Below, piece by piece: positions 20,444-32,099 of a DNA stretch of 64,000 nt. A program made the translations under genes and the position numbers. Source of the stretch: Roridomyces roridus (lineage: Eukaryota; Basidiomycota; Agaricomycetes; Agaricales; Mycenaceae); contig JARKIF010000005.1 in the NCBI GenBank assembly GCA_029378245.1, positions 310,001-374,000 of the forward strand, read 5' to 3'. Position 1 is the first letter of the stretch. Each line of letters begins with the position of its first letter. Below the pieces are notes generated by a model that worked only from the letters and a program-made list of their open reading frames with translations, made no database searches and had not been told where the DNA came from.

Positions 20444-21943
20444 ATGCAGCCTCCTCAATCCTGCCCCCAATGCGGCTCCGCCGTGCCTCCGTTCCCGCCG
20501 AAAGACACCCGCCCAGCCTCCATTCGTGCACGTCTCTTCCAGCTGGACTCGTTAATTGCCCAGTTGGCGGCGGAGCGCAACACTCTCCAAGCAAAATGTG
20601 ACAAGATCGTCTACCCCGTACTATCGCTTCCCGCCGAGGTCACCAGCGAGATATTCAGTCATTGCGTTGAACCCCTCTCCGACCCCTCTCCCTCTACGGC
20701 CCCACTGCTCCTGACACGTATTTGCCGCCAGTGGCGGGAGATCGCTCTAGCTAGCCCTCCGCTGTGGCGGTCTCTGACCCTGTTGCAGGGGACACCTCAG
20801 GAGTGGGTGGAAATGTGTCTCTCCCAGGCCAAAAATCTCCCCCTCGAGTACCGTCTGTCCTGCGATTGGGGAGATTCCGAGGTTGATGCTCTGCTCGAAC
20901 CCATCCTTCTGCGATACCGCCAATGGCAGGACATGGAAATGGAAATCCCTCTCAGCTTCTTTCCAAGATTCAACCTTGGAGATAATGCCGTCCCTCTTCT
21001 GCGCCGGATCGTGTTCGCGCACTCGCCCGTGGATGAACAGGAAGTTCCGAGCGGTATCGTGGTACTACGCAATGCTCCCCTGCTCCAGGAGGTTGGCATA
21101 CGTACCTGGAAGCTTTCATTCCAGCTTCCGTGGCACCAATTGACCACTTTCACGACCGCCGCCATCGCCTTTACACCCGCCGAGTGTTTGGCGATTCTTG
21201 CAGGCTGCTCCATGCTCCGACATCTCAAATTTGACTGCCCGGATACCGGAAACGAGCACGAGCACGCAGCACTTTCACCCCTTACCCTGCCACATCTTGA
21301 ATCCTTTGGCGGTGTCATATCGCATCTCTGCCTCCTGGATTACTTGACCCTGCCAAGCCTCTTGCGGCTGTCTGTCGAAGGAGCCGTAAATCCCGACAGC
21401 GTCACGAAGCTTGTAGACCTTGCGCACCGCTCGAGGTTTCCCCTCCGTGAACTCACACTGTCGGTACAGGACATAACACTCGATGGCTTCCGCGCGCTTG
21501 TGCTAGTCCTCCCCGAGTCAGTCAACCACCTCGCGATCACATTCTATTGGCCCGCTACCATGCTGTTTGCCCCCATTCTGACGGTGCTCGAGGCAGCGGA
21601 CGTGCTACCTTGCCTCAGCCGCCTTATTCTCCGTGTCATGCACCAGCCGTCATTTGATGGAGGGGGCTACCAGGCCGTGGTGGATTTGCTGCGAGCACGG
21701 ATGCGGCCATCTGGCCCGCGTTTATCTGTCCAAGTGTTGCTCTTGAATTGCGACACCCTGCCGGCCGTCCCCATCAAGGTGATCACGCAGCTTCGGTCAC
21801 TTGCATCCGAAGGGATGGAAATACGGCTCGAATTGGAAACCTCTGAAGCAACCAAGAGTACAATGGTGAGGTTCGTATCCGCTCATGGTTTTGCTTTGCT
21901 GAAATATCGTCGCACTCAAGTCCGTCTTGTGAATAATAATTGA
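20444..21943 (+). CDS. F-box/LRR-like protein, intact
   Basis: A single open frame of 499 codons. It opens with a CPQCGS motif and a coiled-coil-like segment (residues about 25-55: RARLFQLDSLIAQLAAERNT). The F-box follows at about residues 60-105 (YPVLSLPAEVTSEIFSHCV, then TRICRQWREIALASPPLW). This is the standard basidiomycete F-box form, in which LPxEvxxxIF and WRxIALxxPxLW are conserved. The remainder is leucine-rich, as expected for a substrate-recognition part. Such proteins act as adaptors of SCF ubiquitin ligases; the target is unknown. No intron is needed. It is the only intact member of three F-box-related loci in the window. Confidence 0.9.
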   Translation: MQPPQSCPQCGSAVPPFPPKDTRPASIRARLFQLDSLIAQLAAERNTLQAKCDKIVYPVLSLPAEVTSEIFSHCVEPLSDPSPSTAPLLLTRICRQWREIALASPPLWRSLTLLQGTPQEWVEMCLSQAKNLPLEYRLSCDWGDSEVDALLEPILLRYRQWQDMEMEIPLSFFPRFNLGDNAVPLLRRIVFAHSPVDEQEVPSGIVVLRNAPLLQEVGIRTWKLSFQLPWHQLTTFTTAAIAFTPAECLAILAGCSMLRHLKFDCPDTGNEHEHAALSPLTLPHLESFGGVISHLCLLDYLTLPSLLRLSVEGAVNPDSVTKLVDLAHRSRFPLRELTLSVQDITLDGFRALVLVLPESVNHLAITFYWPATMLFAPILTVLEAADVLPCLSRLILRVMHQPSFDGGGYQAVVDLLRARMRPSGPRLSVQVLLLNCDTLPAVPIKVITQLRSLASEGMEIRLELETSEATKSTMVRFVSAHGFALLKYRRTQVRLVNNN

Positions 21944-22250
21944 GGGTTCAGCGATTGTTCACCCAGTGTTCCCTTTCTCTGCGACATTGCACTTTCGACT
22001 CGACATCTTGAACTCTCGACTGTATCTCACCTCCGTAAAATAAGAATTCGAAACACTTGCGTTCCTCGATATCATGCCAGGAGAGGAGAAGGGCAGAGGA
22101 GAGACCGAGTGAGAGAGAGCGACCGGGAAGGAGACGATGCAAGCACCAGACAACGCAAAAACACAACACTTTATGACCCGCCGTAGTAGACATAGTCTAC
22201 CTCAGTTATTGAACGTAGGCGCGGTATCCAAATGTAAACATGTAAATAAC
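21944..22250. other. Intergenic
   Basis: 3' flank of the F-box gene; nothing assigned. Confidence 0.4.
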
Positions 22251-22970
22251 AACTGGCTCAGAAATGGTTTGCGCGGAGTCTTATTCGACTCCATCACTAC
22301 CCATACCCTGCCCTCTTCAAGCAACGTCACATCTGGAGTTTTTTCAAGCCCAGCGTCCGCCTTCACTTTTACCCCAACCCGGCAACACCTTCCATTCGCC
22401 CACACGGCGCACGCATCAAGAAGCTGGGCGAAGAGTGACGAAGCCCACGATTTCGCCACCTCCTAGGCTACCCGTTCAGTTCTTGTCCAGCAAGTCGGTT
22501 TACCTGTCGTGCGCATTTCAATCCGTATTCGGGATTCGTTACCGACGGCCTGCTACATACTCACGGTCAAGCAAGCCAGCGATCGCAAGCCCGGATAATC
22601 GACAGTTTCAAGCAGCAGAACTCGGAGAAATGCATGGTACGTTCCCCGATATTCCTCACCCCAGTTTTACTGATCTTGGCGTCCAGTGGCGACGCGTGGT
22701 CATGGGGAAAGGCCAGGTGGAAGGACGAACGGGTTTGCGAGCACGGTGCTATCCTTGCCGCGTGCCTGCTTTCACTTGGGCTTTCTTTCCCCGAAATTAA
22801 AATCCGCCAACAGACAGAGATAGTGTTCTTTGTCCGAGTCTTGACAAAGGAAAGGTATGCCGAGGGGTTGTCTCAACGCAAGGCCAGTCCGCTGCACCCT
22901 CCTTTGACGTGCGGTGCATTTTTCCCGCCCATTGTCGCATACAAAGGCATCAATTCAATGTGAAAGGACC
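22251..22970 (+). pseudogene. Degraded copy of the unassigned gene at 24.4-25.1 kb
   Basis: Sequence blocks match 24650-25100 in the same order: CTACCC...CCCTCTTCAAGCA near 22295-22325, CGCACGCATCAAGAA near 22407, and TTTTACTGATCTTGGC(A/G)TCCAGTG near 22667. Frames are broken. One frame retains a hydrophobic LTPVLLILASS segment and continues open to 22963. The function is not known. Confidence 0.4.
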
Positions 22971-23072
22971 GAAATGGCTCAAAGGGATCAGGGCGTCGGA
23001 TTCTATCCTCGCCGGCCAACCTGTACAAAAGAGCGCGTTTTCTATCAAGTTTCTCAACCACTGCCTTTCACC

Positions 23073-24166
23073 ATGAGCCACCGTCTCAGCACTAGCTTGA
23101 GCTTCTCTGGACTCTCCGACGGACTCGTCGCCCACGGCATCCCTGAATCGTCGCTGCCTTCGCTTCTCAAAAATGTTGAGATACGGTCCACCAACGCATT
23201 TGTCGAATTTTTCCGCTGCGTCGATCGCAACCCAGGGCTCGGGAGTGCGGTCATCCAATTAAAATTAGACCTGTGCGTTCGGCTCTTTTTCAATGGCTCC
23301 AATTTTGACGCAACTCTTCGCATCTACAGACTCGACTATCACGGGGCTCCTACGCTCGAGAGTATGGTGCTTTCGCTCCGCCATCTCCCTTGCATCGAGG
23401 TGTTCCGACTGTACGCCCCCATGGATCTTCTTAAACCCCTCTCCGAATCACCCTCGCCGGTGTTTCCTACTTTAAGCTGCTTCCTCTCTTGTTACAACAC
23501 ACGCGATGTCGAGCGTTTCCTCCGTGCGAATTCGCGGTTAGAAGATGTTGCGATCTCGCCCATTAAACGGTGTGGAGACGAATTTCAAAACGGACCCCCC
23601 TTCCCCCTCCCATCGCTCCAGTCATTCTTGGGGCCTCCAGCCCTTGCTGGCACAGTCTTGGGTGGGTCCAGAGTGGACTCCCCCTCTATATACTGGGATG
23701 ACCGCAATGAGGACCTACCCACGATCTTGCAACACATTGCTCAGTCCGCCGTGCCGGTGAGCGAGCTAGAAAATATGATCCCGCATTGGGGAGCCGTTTC
23801 AGTCAAGGAAATAGCGCGGCAGCTACCGCAATTGACTACATTGCGGTTTCGGATTGTACGCGGTGGAATGTGGAAGCCCAGAGGGTGTGAGGAGGAGGAT
23901 GCAGCGAGAGAGGTAAGTAGCCTCGAAACCCACAATTTGGAATCGGGGTGAAGCTAATCAAATGCTCACAGGCTTTCAAAAAGGACCTCGCCATGGCCTT
24001 ACCCTGTTTCGAATCCCTTGTCACCCTTGACCTTGGCCAGCCTGCCGCACGGGATCCAGTCCGAGAGGAGGAAGCGCGTCCTCTGTGTGGTGAATGGTTT
24101 GCCGCTTGCCCCAGTCTGAAGAAAATCACTTTCTTTAATGGCGCCCACTGCCGGATCGAGGAATAA
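23073..24166 (+). CDS. LRR-type protein related to F-box proteins, F-box not seen
   Basis: Two exons: 23073-23912 and 23972-24166, with a 59-nt intron (GTAAGT...CTCACAG). Together they give 344 aa in phase. The protein begins MSHRLSTSLSFSGL and quickly enters a region typical of the C-terminal half of basidiomycete F-box proteins (STNAFVEFFRCVDRNPGLGSAVIQL), followed by leucine-rich repeats such as LPCIEVFRLYAPMDLL and LPQLTTLRFRIVRGG, ending with CPSLKKITFFNGAH. I do not find an F-box upstream in any frame. Either the first exon is unrecognised or the gene is truncated at its 5' end. Confidence 0.6.
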
Positions 24167-24399
24167 GGCGATAGAACGACCAAAGAAGGTTCGGAAATTA
24201 TGGTGTAGTCTACCATAATACATCGTCTGCATCGCATGATAGCTCAGAAAACGGCCAGTCGAAAGATTAGATCGAGACTTGGGCGGGAACTCCCGAGAAC
24301 CCGTGTTGTTCACTGTTTGTGGCCTCCCAGCTCTCGACTTGTGGCGCGCAGGTTGTCCGTTTGCGTGTTCGTTCTGCGATCTTATGCAGATTCAGTACC

Positions 24400-25115
24400 T
24401 AACTCTTTTTTCCAGATGATTTACCTCTACTGTTGGATGGGTTCATCTTCTCCGACGCGAGGAAGATCAGCGCCGGCTTCGGTTTGCTCAGCTCGACCAC
24501 ATTCCCGTGTGCCGGTGCCGGTGCAGTTTCCGCGACCAGCAACTGCATTACGTGCGTGCCTTGTGCTACTGACGTTCTTGACAGATTTGGCTTGGGAGGA
24601 CGACGGTTGGCTTGAGCGACCGGATGGTATTGGACGAGTCTGTTTCGGCTTGCTCAATTCTGCGACTACCCGGTCCACGCCCTCTTTAAGCAGCGCGTCC
24701 TCTCGGCCAGCCTTTCAGTCTTCCTGAGAGTGGCCAAACCCAGGGTCCACCTTCGCTTTTACGCCACCTTGCAACCGCAAGTTCGCCGTGGAGGCGTGCA
24801 CCTTTCATTTGCATGGCACACGCATCAAGAACGTGGGCGACGAGGATGACGAAGTCCACGAGTTCACCGTCTATGACCCGCACGTCAGTTTTACCTTTCT
24901 TCTACATTTCCTTCTCGAATGACGTTCTTGTTTTCCAGACAATGAAATACCCGCCCTTCTTTATCAACGACACCGGATATCTTTATATCTTTGCTGCGTC
25001 AGCGGGTCTCGAGAATAATCCAAGGCTGCAAACAGCCGGACTCGGTACGCTCCCAACCCTCCTCGCCTCGGTTTTGCTGATCTTGGCATCCAGTGTGGTT
25101 CTTGGTGATCCGTAG
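24400..25115 (+). pseudogene. Unassigned coding remnant with hydrophobic C-terminus
   Basis: I do not recognise the family. Coding-like segments in order: LPLLLDGFIFSDARKISAGFG near 24425-24480, CTFHLHGTRIKNVGDEDDEV near 24797-24860, then after an intron-like gap TMKYPPFFINDTGYLYIFAA near 24938-25000, and a hydrophobic tail LLASVLLILASSVVLG near 25055-25105, as in a membrane or GPI-anchored protein. Frames do not join cleanly. A worse-preserved copy lies at 22.25-22.97 kb. Confidence 0.35.
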
Positions 25116-25138
25116 TCGTCGAGCTCCCTGGCATCCGC

Positions 25139-25243
25139 TCACTTTGGCGGCCGAGGAACCAATGCCATTCTCGCCGTCTCGCACCACTGGCGCGCTATCA
25201 TTCTATCCGCGCCGGAATTCAATGTCAACTTCCCGGGTGACAG
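25139..25243 (+). pseudogene. F-box gene fragment at a rearrangement breakpoint
   Basis: This encodes FGGRGTNAILAVSHHWRAII, matching FGGRGTNPILSVSHHWRTII of the F-box pseudogene at 29920-29990. It ends abruptly at about 25243, where sequence homologous to the RAD5-like gene (opposite strand) begins. Only this short block of the F-box gene is present. Confidence 0.75.
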
Positions 25244-25826
25244 GAGACAACGCCCAGAGCATTCTGCTCTTGTAGTCATTAGCTTTTCCAAAGGGGCCAG
25301 ATATGCGGATGAGTAATAACCTAAAATCATCATCAGATAAAATCCTAACGGGCGAAATTTGGGGCGCACAGCTGGGGGATCTCGTGCTCTTGAAGATTCG
25401 ACTTGGTCACCGACTTCACACACGCATCGATACGAATATCTTCTACTAAACACCATGCGTACAAGCTTGGTGAATCGACATATGAGTTTAGCACCCCGAG
25501 TTCTTTGACTTCGAATTCTGGGCCGCGGGACTGAACCACGATTGTAGGCGTCGGATGGAACCTGGCAAAACAGATTTACATGTCAGACGTTGTGGGTATC
25601 GAACAGGGTAGAACAGAGAGTACCTGCTCATGACGTGTGGCTGAGTATACGATGGTCAGCGTAGGCTCCGTGGATGCGATGTTTCTTACATTTTTGCGGT
25701 CGCGGTCGGTAAGAGAGTGACAAGGACCCCCGGCCTAAGAAGAAGGACACGAAGAGGGTCAAGCACGAAGACAGGTGCCTCAACTGTGGCCAAAACGCAG
25801 GAGGACGAGGACATCGACATGAGATG
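25244..25826 (-). pseudogene. Truncated 5' copy of the RAD5/HLTF-like SNF2 gene
   Basis: It matches the N-terminal part of the gene at 37.0-40.7 kb. An ATG at about 25826 opens a segment containing VEAPVFVLD, shared with the other copy. The first intron is conserved: GTAAGAAA donor and CTGACCATCGTAT...CAG acceptor in both copies. Then come KELGVLNSYVDSPSLYAW and PQLCAPNFA blocks and DYKSRMLWALSP at about 25285-25250, after which homology stops at an F-box fragment. All ATPase motifs are missing. An in-frame stop lies near the APNF block unless an extra splice removes it. Non-functional as an ATPase. Confidence 0.7.
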
Positions 25827-25931
25827 TAAGACGTGGGAACTGTACATTCACTCATCACTCCCCGAAAGGGAACATTTTCACTCGTTGCTGCCTCATCCAC
25901 CTCCTCACCAACGTTTGCCGCATCCAGCCAA
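25827..25931. promoter_or_regulatory. Divergent promoter of the duplicated pair, copy 1
   Basis: 105 bp between the presumed start codons of the truncated RAD5-like copy and the coiled-coil gene. It contains motif site 2 (25848-25885: TTCACTCATCACTCCCCGAA then a second partial unit). Confidence 0.5.
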
Positions 25932-28900
25932 ATGACCGATGAATCAGCCAAATGGCGGCTGTCCTCTCTTGCGTCGCACGAACGCATTGCCCTCGTTTCC
26001 ACCGGACTTCGCTTGACAACGCATGACTTGTGCAAAGCCCCCGACCGTGCGCGATACGTGGAGCTGCGGGACGTATTAAGGCGAACGCAGGAGCAAGAGG
26101 AAGAGTTTGCAGCCATCGTACGTCGACTGCGGGCGGTGGATCTTGCTCAGCGCACTGCCAGAGAGATAGAGTGCAAGCTCGTTCCTCAGTTGCTAAAGGC
26201 CACTCGCCTATTGCTGAGCTCCAGCACGCACATTGTCATCACGGACATCCACTCCCAGCTCATATTCCAAGTCCTTGCGAGTTATGAATTGACTCAGGCT
26301 TCTTCGGATTCTAGCTTTGTCCACGAGCGCATCTTCGTGGAGCCACTAGAAGATGGCTGGACGGGATTGATGGGGCAGAAGCAATTTTCGGAATCTCTAC
26401 GGGCTTCCTCCCATGCTCAAGGCGACGCTGACAAAAAACTGCCGCTACAGGTCACTCTTCCACTATCTTATCTCCAAATACAAGCTCATGCACATGGAAC
26501 AGCTTGAGGATGCGCTCCAGCATGCAGTTAACGCGAGGAACGACCTTGGCAAGACCGGGGAGCTGCTCAAGACCATGCAGAAGGACCTTGACAACGTTAA
26601 TTCGGAGCTCACCAGGACGAAGAGCAGCCTCGAGAACAAGAGGGCTGAGCTCGAGCTCGAGAAGACAAAGCACAAGCAGACTGATGCCAAACTGCAAGAT
26701 ATCTCCAAGAAGCTCCATAGCGTCCAAGGTCAGCTCGAAACACAAGAGGCACGGCTCAAGAGCACAGAGACCGACCTCAGACACGCGCATGCAAAACTTG
26801 CGGTGCGTGTCTGCTCCTACCGCTACTACCCATGCACTGAGTTGTGGTGAATAATCTCTAGGCCGTTACGGCAAAGGCCGAAAAAAGCCTTGCAGCAAAA
26901 TGCACGCTTGTCGGGATCGCGCAGCAGGAACTCGATAGAACTCGGGCTGAGCTTGACAACACTAGGTCGGAGCTCACCATGCGGGCGAACAGCCTCAAGG
27001 ACAGGACGGCTGAGCTCAAAAACAAGGAGGAACAACTCGAGAGCACAGAGACCGACCTCAGACACGCGCAGGAAAAACTTGCGGTGCGTGTCTGGTCCTA
27101 CTGCTATTACCTATGCACTGAGTTGTGAATAATTTCTAGGCTGTTGCGAAAGAGGCGGAAAAAAAGCTTGCCGACGTAGCTGCCGCCAACGAACAACTGA
27201 AGAGAGACGCCCTGTGCAACGACATGGTATTACCGGAATTTCGTGAAGATCGCGGGCGTAACTCACCCAATTTAGGTCAAGCAGGAGCTGCAAGCGTGTC
27301 TGGAACGTCTCACCACAGCCGATGTGAGTCTCAAGGATTTCTTCGTGTCTTCGAACTGACGATCAGAGCCATAGGACGCCGTCAACGCGCACAAAGAAAT
27401 GATGGAAGACGCTGAAAAAGCCAGAGTACGTATCCTCGAGTGAGAAACCGTTGCCAACCTAACCCCACACATAGGTCAATCTTAGCGAGCAGCTCAAGAG
27501 TCTTGTGAAGGAGACTCGTGAGGCCGAAGCCCAGACCGAGGCGAGTTTAATGGCGTGTAAATGAAGCTGCCCAACTGACATGAATAATCAAGGAGCCCGG
27601 GCCCATGGCCGATCCCCTGAAGATATCGAAGCACGTCCAAGTGGATCCCGCCTTCGACCAGGTAGACACACCTTCGTGAAGATGACGGGCGCAACTCAAA
27701 GCCAATTTAGGTTCGCGTGGATATGGAGGCGCACACAAAAGGGATCGAAGATGCTGAAAAAGCCAGCGTACGTATCCTCAAGTGAGAACCGGTACCAGCC
27801 TAACCCCATCCATAGGAGCTCACGTCGATCAGACTCAGTCGTGTAAGGGAGACTCAAGAGGCAGACGCCCAGACCAAGGCGAGTCTATAAGCGAGCGAAT
27901 GGAACTGCCGGTCTGAAATAGACAATCAAGGAGCTCAATCATCTGAAAATGTCAAAGAGCGTCGACTTGCAAATCCAGCCAGCCGCCGACCAGGTATCCA
28001 CTCCAATGCCATACCCAGCCCGGCTTTCACTGATGCGCTTGTGGATAGACTTTCAGTGACCTCCTCTATTCGATGGACTCAGGGCACGAAGACTTCCGAT
28101 TCGACACGACGGATTCAACCCTCTCCATGACTGCGGGGCCATCGTCAACTCCATGGACCGCCGCTTCCAACCCGCAAAGTCATGACACGGCTGGACCCGC
28201 TTCCATGGCCACTTCCTCCTTCACCACGGCCCAGTCGGCATTCACATTGGTAACGGACCCGAATGGTCCGCCCGTAACTAAATGTGCGAAGATCAGTTAC
28301 CAAGACAAGTATCCGGGAAGGCCCGCATTCAAATTCGTGGATTCGGCGCCAAAGAATTTACCAAATCCGCAATTGGCACGTTCGCAAATGTCACTCATGC
28401 AGCCTCTTCCTCCTGCGGCAGAACTCCATTCTCAGCCGTCGACGGTAGCTCTTCCACATCCTCCGGCTGGTTTCAGCTCCTGGGGGCACTATTATACCGA
28501 GAAAGGCTTATCTGAATACGCCGAATGGCAGTACCACAAAGGGGTGAGGCTGCACCTCCTGTTGCTTACTCGGACTTGCCGCTCACCCTTGTCGCAGAGG
28601 GGAAAACAAATCGAGCCTCGGGTCTGTCTACACCCTTACAATCGATGTTTGACTGAGAAAAATCCCACAGACCCCTTGTGGTCCCTGTATAAGAGACCAG
28701 GTGCCGTGTCTGACTCCGGTTGGAAACCCAAATCGACCGAGCCGAAACCCTATGTGTCTGCGATGTCTTTCTTTGGAGAGATCACAGGACAAGACGTGTA
28801 AACCACCAGGAAAATTGAGCAAGGTGGAACCCGCGGAATATCAATGGGGTACGGAGAATCTTGATTACCTACCCCTTCGCTGGCCTCACTGTGCTGCAGA

Positions 28901-29018
28901 TCCGGCGTCTCGCAGCGCCCTTGCTGGATTTCACAACGGGGTTGTTGCAGCAGGCGGACAGCCCGGAAGCTGGATCATGAGGGGCCACGGGCAGCCAACA
29001 TTTAACGTGTCCCCGTGA
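25932..29018 (+). CDS. Coiled-coil protein with C-terminal six-Cys cluster, paralogue 1
   Basis: The start is the ATG at 25932 (MTDESAKWRLSSLASHERIA). The first exon is a helical domain of about 175 aa, then a 52-nt intron (26450-26501, GTCACT...ACAG). Coiled-coil exons follow; two of them end in KLA next to a GTGCGTGTC donor (26802 and about 27082). Shorter exons (KEAEKKLADVAAANEQL near 27140-27210) and degraded-looking ones follow to 28000. The C-terminal exon has a Pro/Ser-rich part, then GFSSWGHYYTEKGLSEYAEWQYHKG (near 28470-28545). After an intron ending at about 28670 comes the cluster CGPCIRDQVPC (CX2CX6C) and CLRCLSLERSQDKTC (CX2CX10C). The tail SRSALAGFHNGVVAAGG is conserved in the paralogue. 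The cluster resembles but does not equal a fungal Zn2Cys6 finger. Binding to DNA or protein is an inference. Confidence 0.65.
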
Positions 29019-29604
29019 GATCGCTCGCGGCTCTCAAGTTCGAATACGCAAGACGCCCCATGTAAATTCATTTTGAAATGTCTATGATACAAGTCAGAGC
29101 GTTGAAATCGAGAGCGCCAGGAGATGCCACCCAGAAATCGTACATGATTCAGAAAACGAGCGGTCTTGTAACTAAACTACTGTAGCGAAGCCGATTCCTA
29201 GCCTCCGCACGTAATGGGATTGATTGACCTTAGTAAACTCGAAGATCGTCGTCGTCTTGAGAAAACAGTTACTATCAAAAAAAAAAAAAAGATTAGATCC
29301 TCCTCCTCCTCCTCCTGCCCAAGAACTCCGCAAGTCTCCTGTTTTCCCATTCCTCCGCCTTCTCCCCCCTCGAACCTGTATGTGCACGCTGGGCGCGGGT
29401 GCTTGAGACGGCAGGACTTGTCTCCCCAGCGCGCTCATTACGAGGGTATCTGTGCGAGGTACACGTCGTAGGCGATGTAGAGGGATATCGATCTGGGCAA
29501 AGTCAGGGAGGGAGGAAAAAATAGAAGACTATGAATTGTTGATGCGCCAGTGAAGCTTTTCCATCGCCTCGGAGGCTGCTGGCAAGATTTAGGCAAATAT
29601 AATT
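29019..29604. other. Intergenic
   Basis: It contains an A12-13 run near 29278 and a (TCC)n microsatellite at about 29300-29317. No gene is visible. Confidence 0.5.
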
Positions 29605-31120
29605 TTGATGGCATCATTTTCAGCGCGAATTACCATGGTCATGTCTCCAGACTGCGCCCTCTTGTGCGCATGGGAAAATGTTGTTCCCTGTGATGGACAA
29701 AGACCGTCACTCTATGAGGCTATTGATGATCTGCGGGATAGCTGCCGCTCAGACAGTGGCGAACGGTCCGACATTCATGGCCAAATCGCACTGTTCTCGT
29801 CGTTGCTGGCCCCCATCCGTCGTTTACCACCAGAAATCTTGCTGGCCATATTCCTACAGCCCAGCCTCCATGACTCCGTACCCCGAGCTCTCTGAGCTCT
29901 CAGAGTCATTCCATTCGCGCACTTCGGTGGTCGAGGTACCAATCCCATCCTCAGTGTCTCGCATCACTGGCGCACCATTATCCTATCCGCAGGAGAATTT
30001 TGGGCGGAATTCAATATGACCTTGCTGGGTGGCAGCAATGTTGCACGTCTCCTGGAGTTGTACCTGGAGAGGCCGAAACGTTTCCCACTCTCCATCGAAA
30101 TCCGTGCTTGCAACCCTGGGACCATTCACCCCGCAATACTCCAGCCGCTCCTCGGCAGCTGCGAGCGGTGGGCTAGTCTTTATCTGGACGTCGATTCATC
30201 CCACATGCCAGCCCTTTCGCCTCTGCGGAATCACCTCCCTTTACTTTCCAGCCTGGATTTGCGCTTGCAGTTGGGTTCGACATCGAACGCCCTGCAACTT
30301 GTCCCCACAAGCACAGGGTACGAGCATTCCAAGGCCGCCCCGCGCCTGACAGAGCTGAAATTGGATGTGCCGCCGCCGCTCCTGGTGTCCGCGCCCCTGT
30401 CTCACAATCCTGTCTTGGGATTCTCTTCCTATTGCGGGGCGCTGCCCCAATCTCGATACACTCTCTTTTTCATATGCCGATCTACAGTCATATTCCAATC
30501 GCATCCCGGATACATTCCCCGTCGCGACCGTCAGCGCCTCTGCGCTTCGCGCCTTCCCCTCCATGCTCAAGTTGATCGCTGCCCCTGCAGTTGATTTTCT
30601 CGATATCACCTCATGTCTCGACCCTACCTCATGTCTCGATATCACCTCATGGTCAGAGAGCGATACCCTCAGTCCGGATATAGGGACATCATTCCTTCAG
30701 CGGTCGGCATGCCGCCCACGCACCCTCCAGCTCCGGCAGCTGCACATTACTTCACAGGACCTCCGCTCCATGCTCACCCTTCTCCCGAGCCTGTGCACGC
30801 TCGTACTCAGTGGACTCCAGCCGAATGCCATCACTACTAATCTCTTCACGCAACTCACCCTTCCACCTTGGGGAACGGGCAGGGTGCGCCTTCCTGCGTT
30901 AACTAGCCTCACCATCACTGGACCTTATCTCTTCACCAACGCGTCGTTGCTCACTATGCTCGAATCACGGTCCGAGTCCATTCAGTACGTCAGACTCGGA
31001 CTCCAGCAGCGCACTTTCACCGTTGAAGAGTTGGGACAAGCCCGCACGCTAAAGGACAAACTTTTGAAGTTGGTGTTGTGGTGTGTGAATTCGGAGAAGA
31101 CATTTGTTGAGATGATTTGA
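29605..31120 (+). pseudogene. F-box/LRR protein gene with nonsense and frameshift lesions
   Basis: The F-box motif LPPEILLAIFLQPSL lies at about 29826-29870. The frame is then stopped by a TGA at 29893, and the same frame resumes as HFGGRGTNPILSVSHHWRTIILSAGEFW (29920-30005) with LRRs to about 30430. It then changes frame near 30440 (CPNLDTLSFSYADL onward) to the stop at 31120. No intron of normal size removes the stop. A short in-frame duplication (DITSCLDPTSCLDITS) lies near 30600-30650. It could still be expressed as a truncated product. Confidence 0.65.
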
Positions 31121-31599
31121 CCCTTTGGTGAGCCTGAGTGTCCCGTTTGAATATGTACATGCTGACAGAATTGCTGCAGGATACATAGCGGGACCCGGTC
31201 AACCTCGCCCTGCATGCCTCATGTACTCTGAGACAAGAGGACTGCGATCGGGCAATTTGGGCATGTACCGAGGGACGAGCATTTAGCATTGACGCGTTTC
31301 AACCGGGCGATGTAGCGAATGAAGAAACTCGAGGCATCGGAGAAGAAATGTGCAGCTGGGCATGTGTACATGGTTTAACATGATATCAATTCTTGGAAAT
31401 GGATGGGCGGGTGCTTGTCATACTTTGGCGACATCTTTGTTCGTCGTGGTGTATTCTGTCGATTCTTTTCTCCTGTCCTATCCATTCGTTCTTGTATTCA
31501 AACTCCCATGCCAAAGCCCTTTTAAATTTGTCTGAATCCGACAAAGAGTTTGTAAGTCCAATGAACCCAAAGACACAATGGTTTTGTATTCTGGGTGCG
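31121..31599. other. Intergenic
   Basis: 3' flank of the F-box pseudogene and 5' flank of the next gene; nothing else seen. Confidence 0.4.
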
Positions 31600-31608
31600 T
31601 ATTTAAGG
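31600..31608 (+). promoter_or_regulatory. TATA-like box
   Basis: TATTTAAGG, 43 bp upstream of the ATG at 31643. Confidence 0.4.
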
Positions 31609-31642
31609 GGCTTCGTTTACACCGAAACCAACGTAGACACCC

Positions 31643-32099
31643 ATGGATCTTTCGCAGCCACCGGATGAGCCTTTCAGTGAACTAGTAGCGCTGGCATCGC
31701 AGAATACCGGGCCCGCCATCAATGCCGAGCAGGTGGGTGTATCCCAGGGTTGAGTTTCGCCCTAACCATCTATCCTCTGCAGCCACATGGAGAACTCAAA
31801 CCCGCATCCGGGTCTAGGGATGTTGCGTGCGCCGTAGCTGTGGGTGGAGACAAAGTACGTGTACCCCGAGATCGAATTCCTCACTCACCACGGCCCAGTT
31901 CGACTTCAGCTCGATTGACTTTGACAAAACATTGGTGCTCTGGCAGTCCAGAGTAGAAGGAGAGCTGCTTCCTAAAGCACCCCCGCGCGCACCAACGCAC
32001 CCCCGCCCCCCTCTCCGCGCCGGACGCGTCACGTATGAAGGCGATGATAACGATGTAGAACGTTGGAACCGCGAGCAGCTGTGGCTTGTATTTTGTTAG
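31643..32099 (+). CDS. Small hypothetical protein (120 aa), three exons
   Basis: Exons 31643-31732, 31783-31854 and 31899-32099 join in phase 0 through introns of 50 and 44 nt with GTGGGT/GCAG and GTACGT/CCAG ends. The product is 120 aa. It starts MDLSQPPDEPFSELVALA, has a central FDFSSIDFDKTLVLWQ segment, then a basic Pro/Arg-rich stretch (PPRAPTHPRPPLRAGR), and ends in an acidic-to-aromatic tail (DDNDVERWNREQLWLVF). No family is recognised. The exact exon arithmetic supports a real gene. Confidence 0.55.

Noticed and set aside
29893..29895. The TGA in the F-box gene removed by an intron
   Set aside because: The only GT...AG pair around it would give an intron of about 26 nt, too short compared with the 44-60 nt seen elsewhere.
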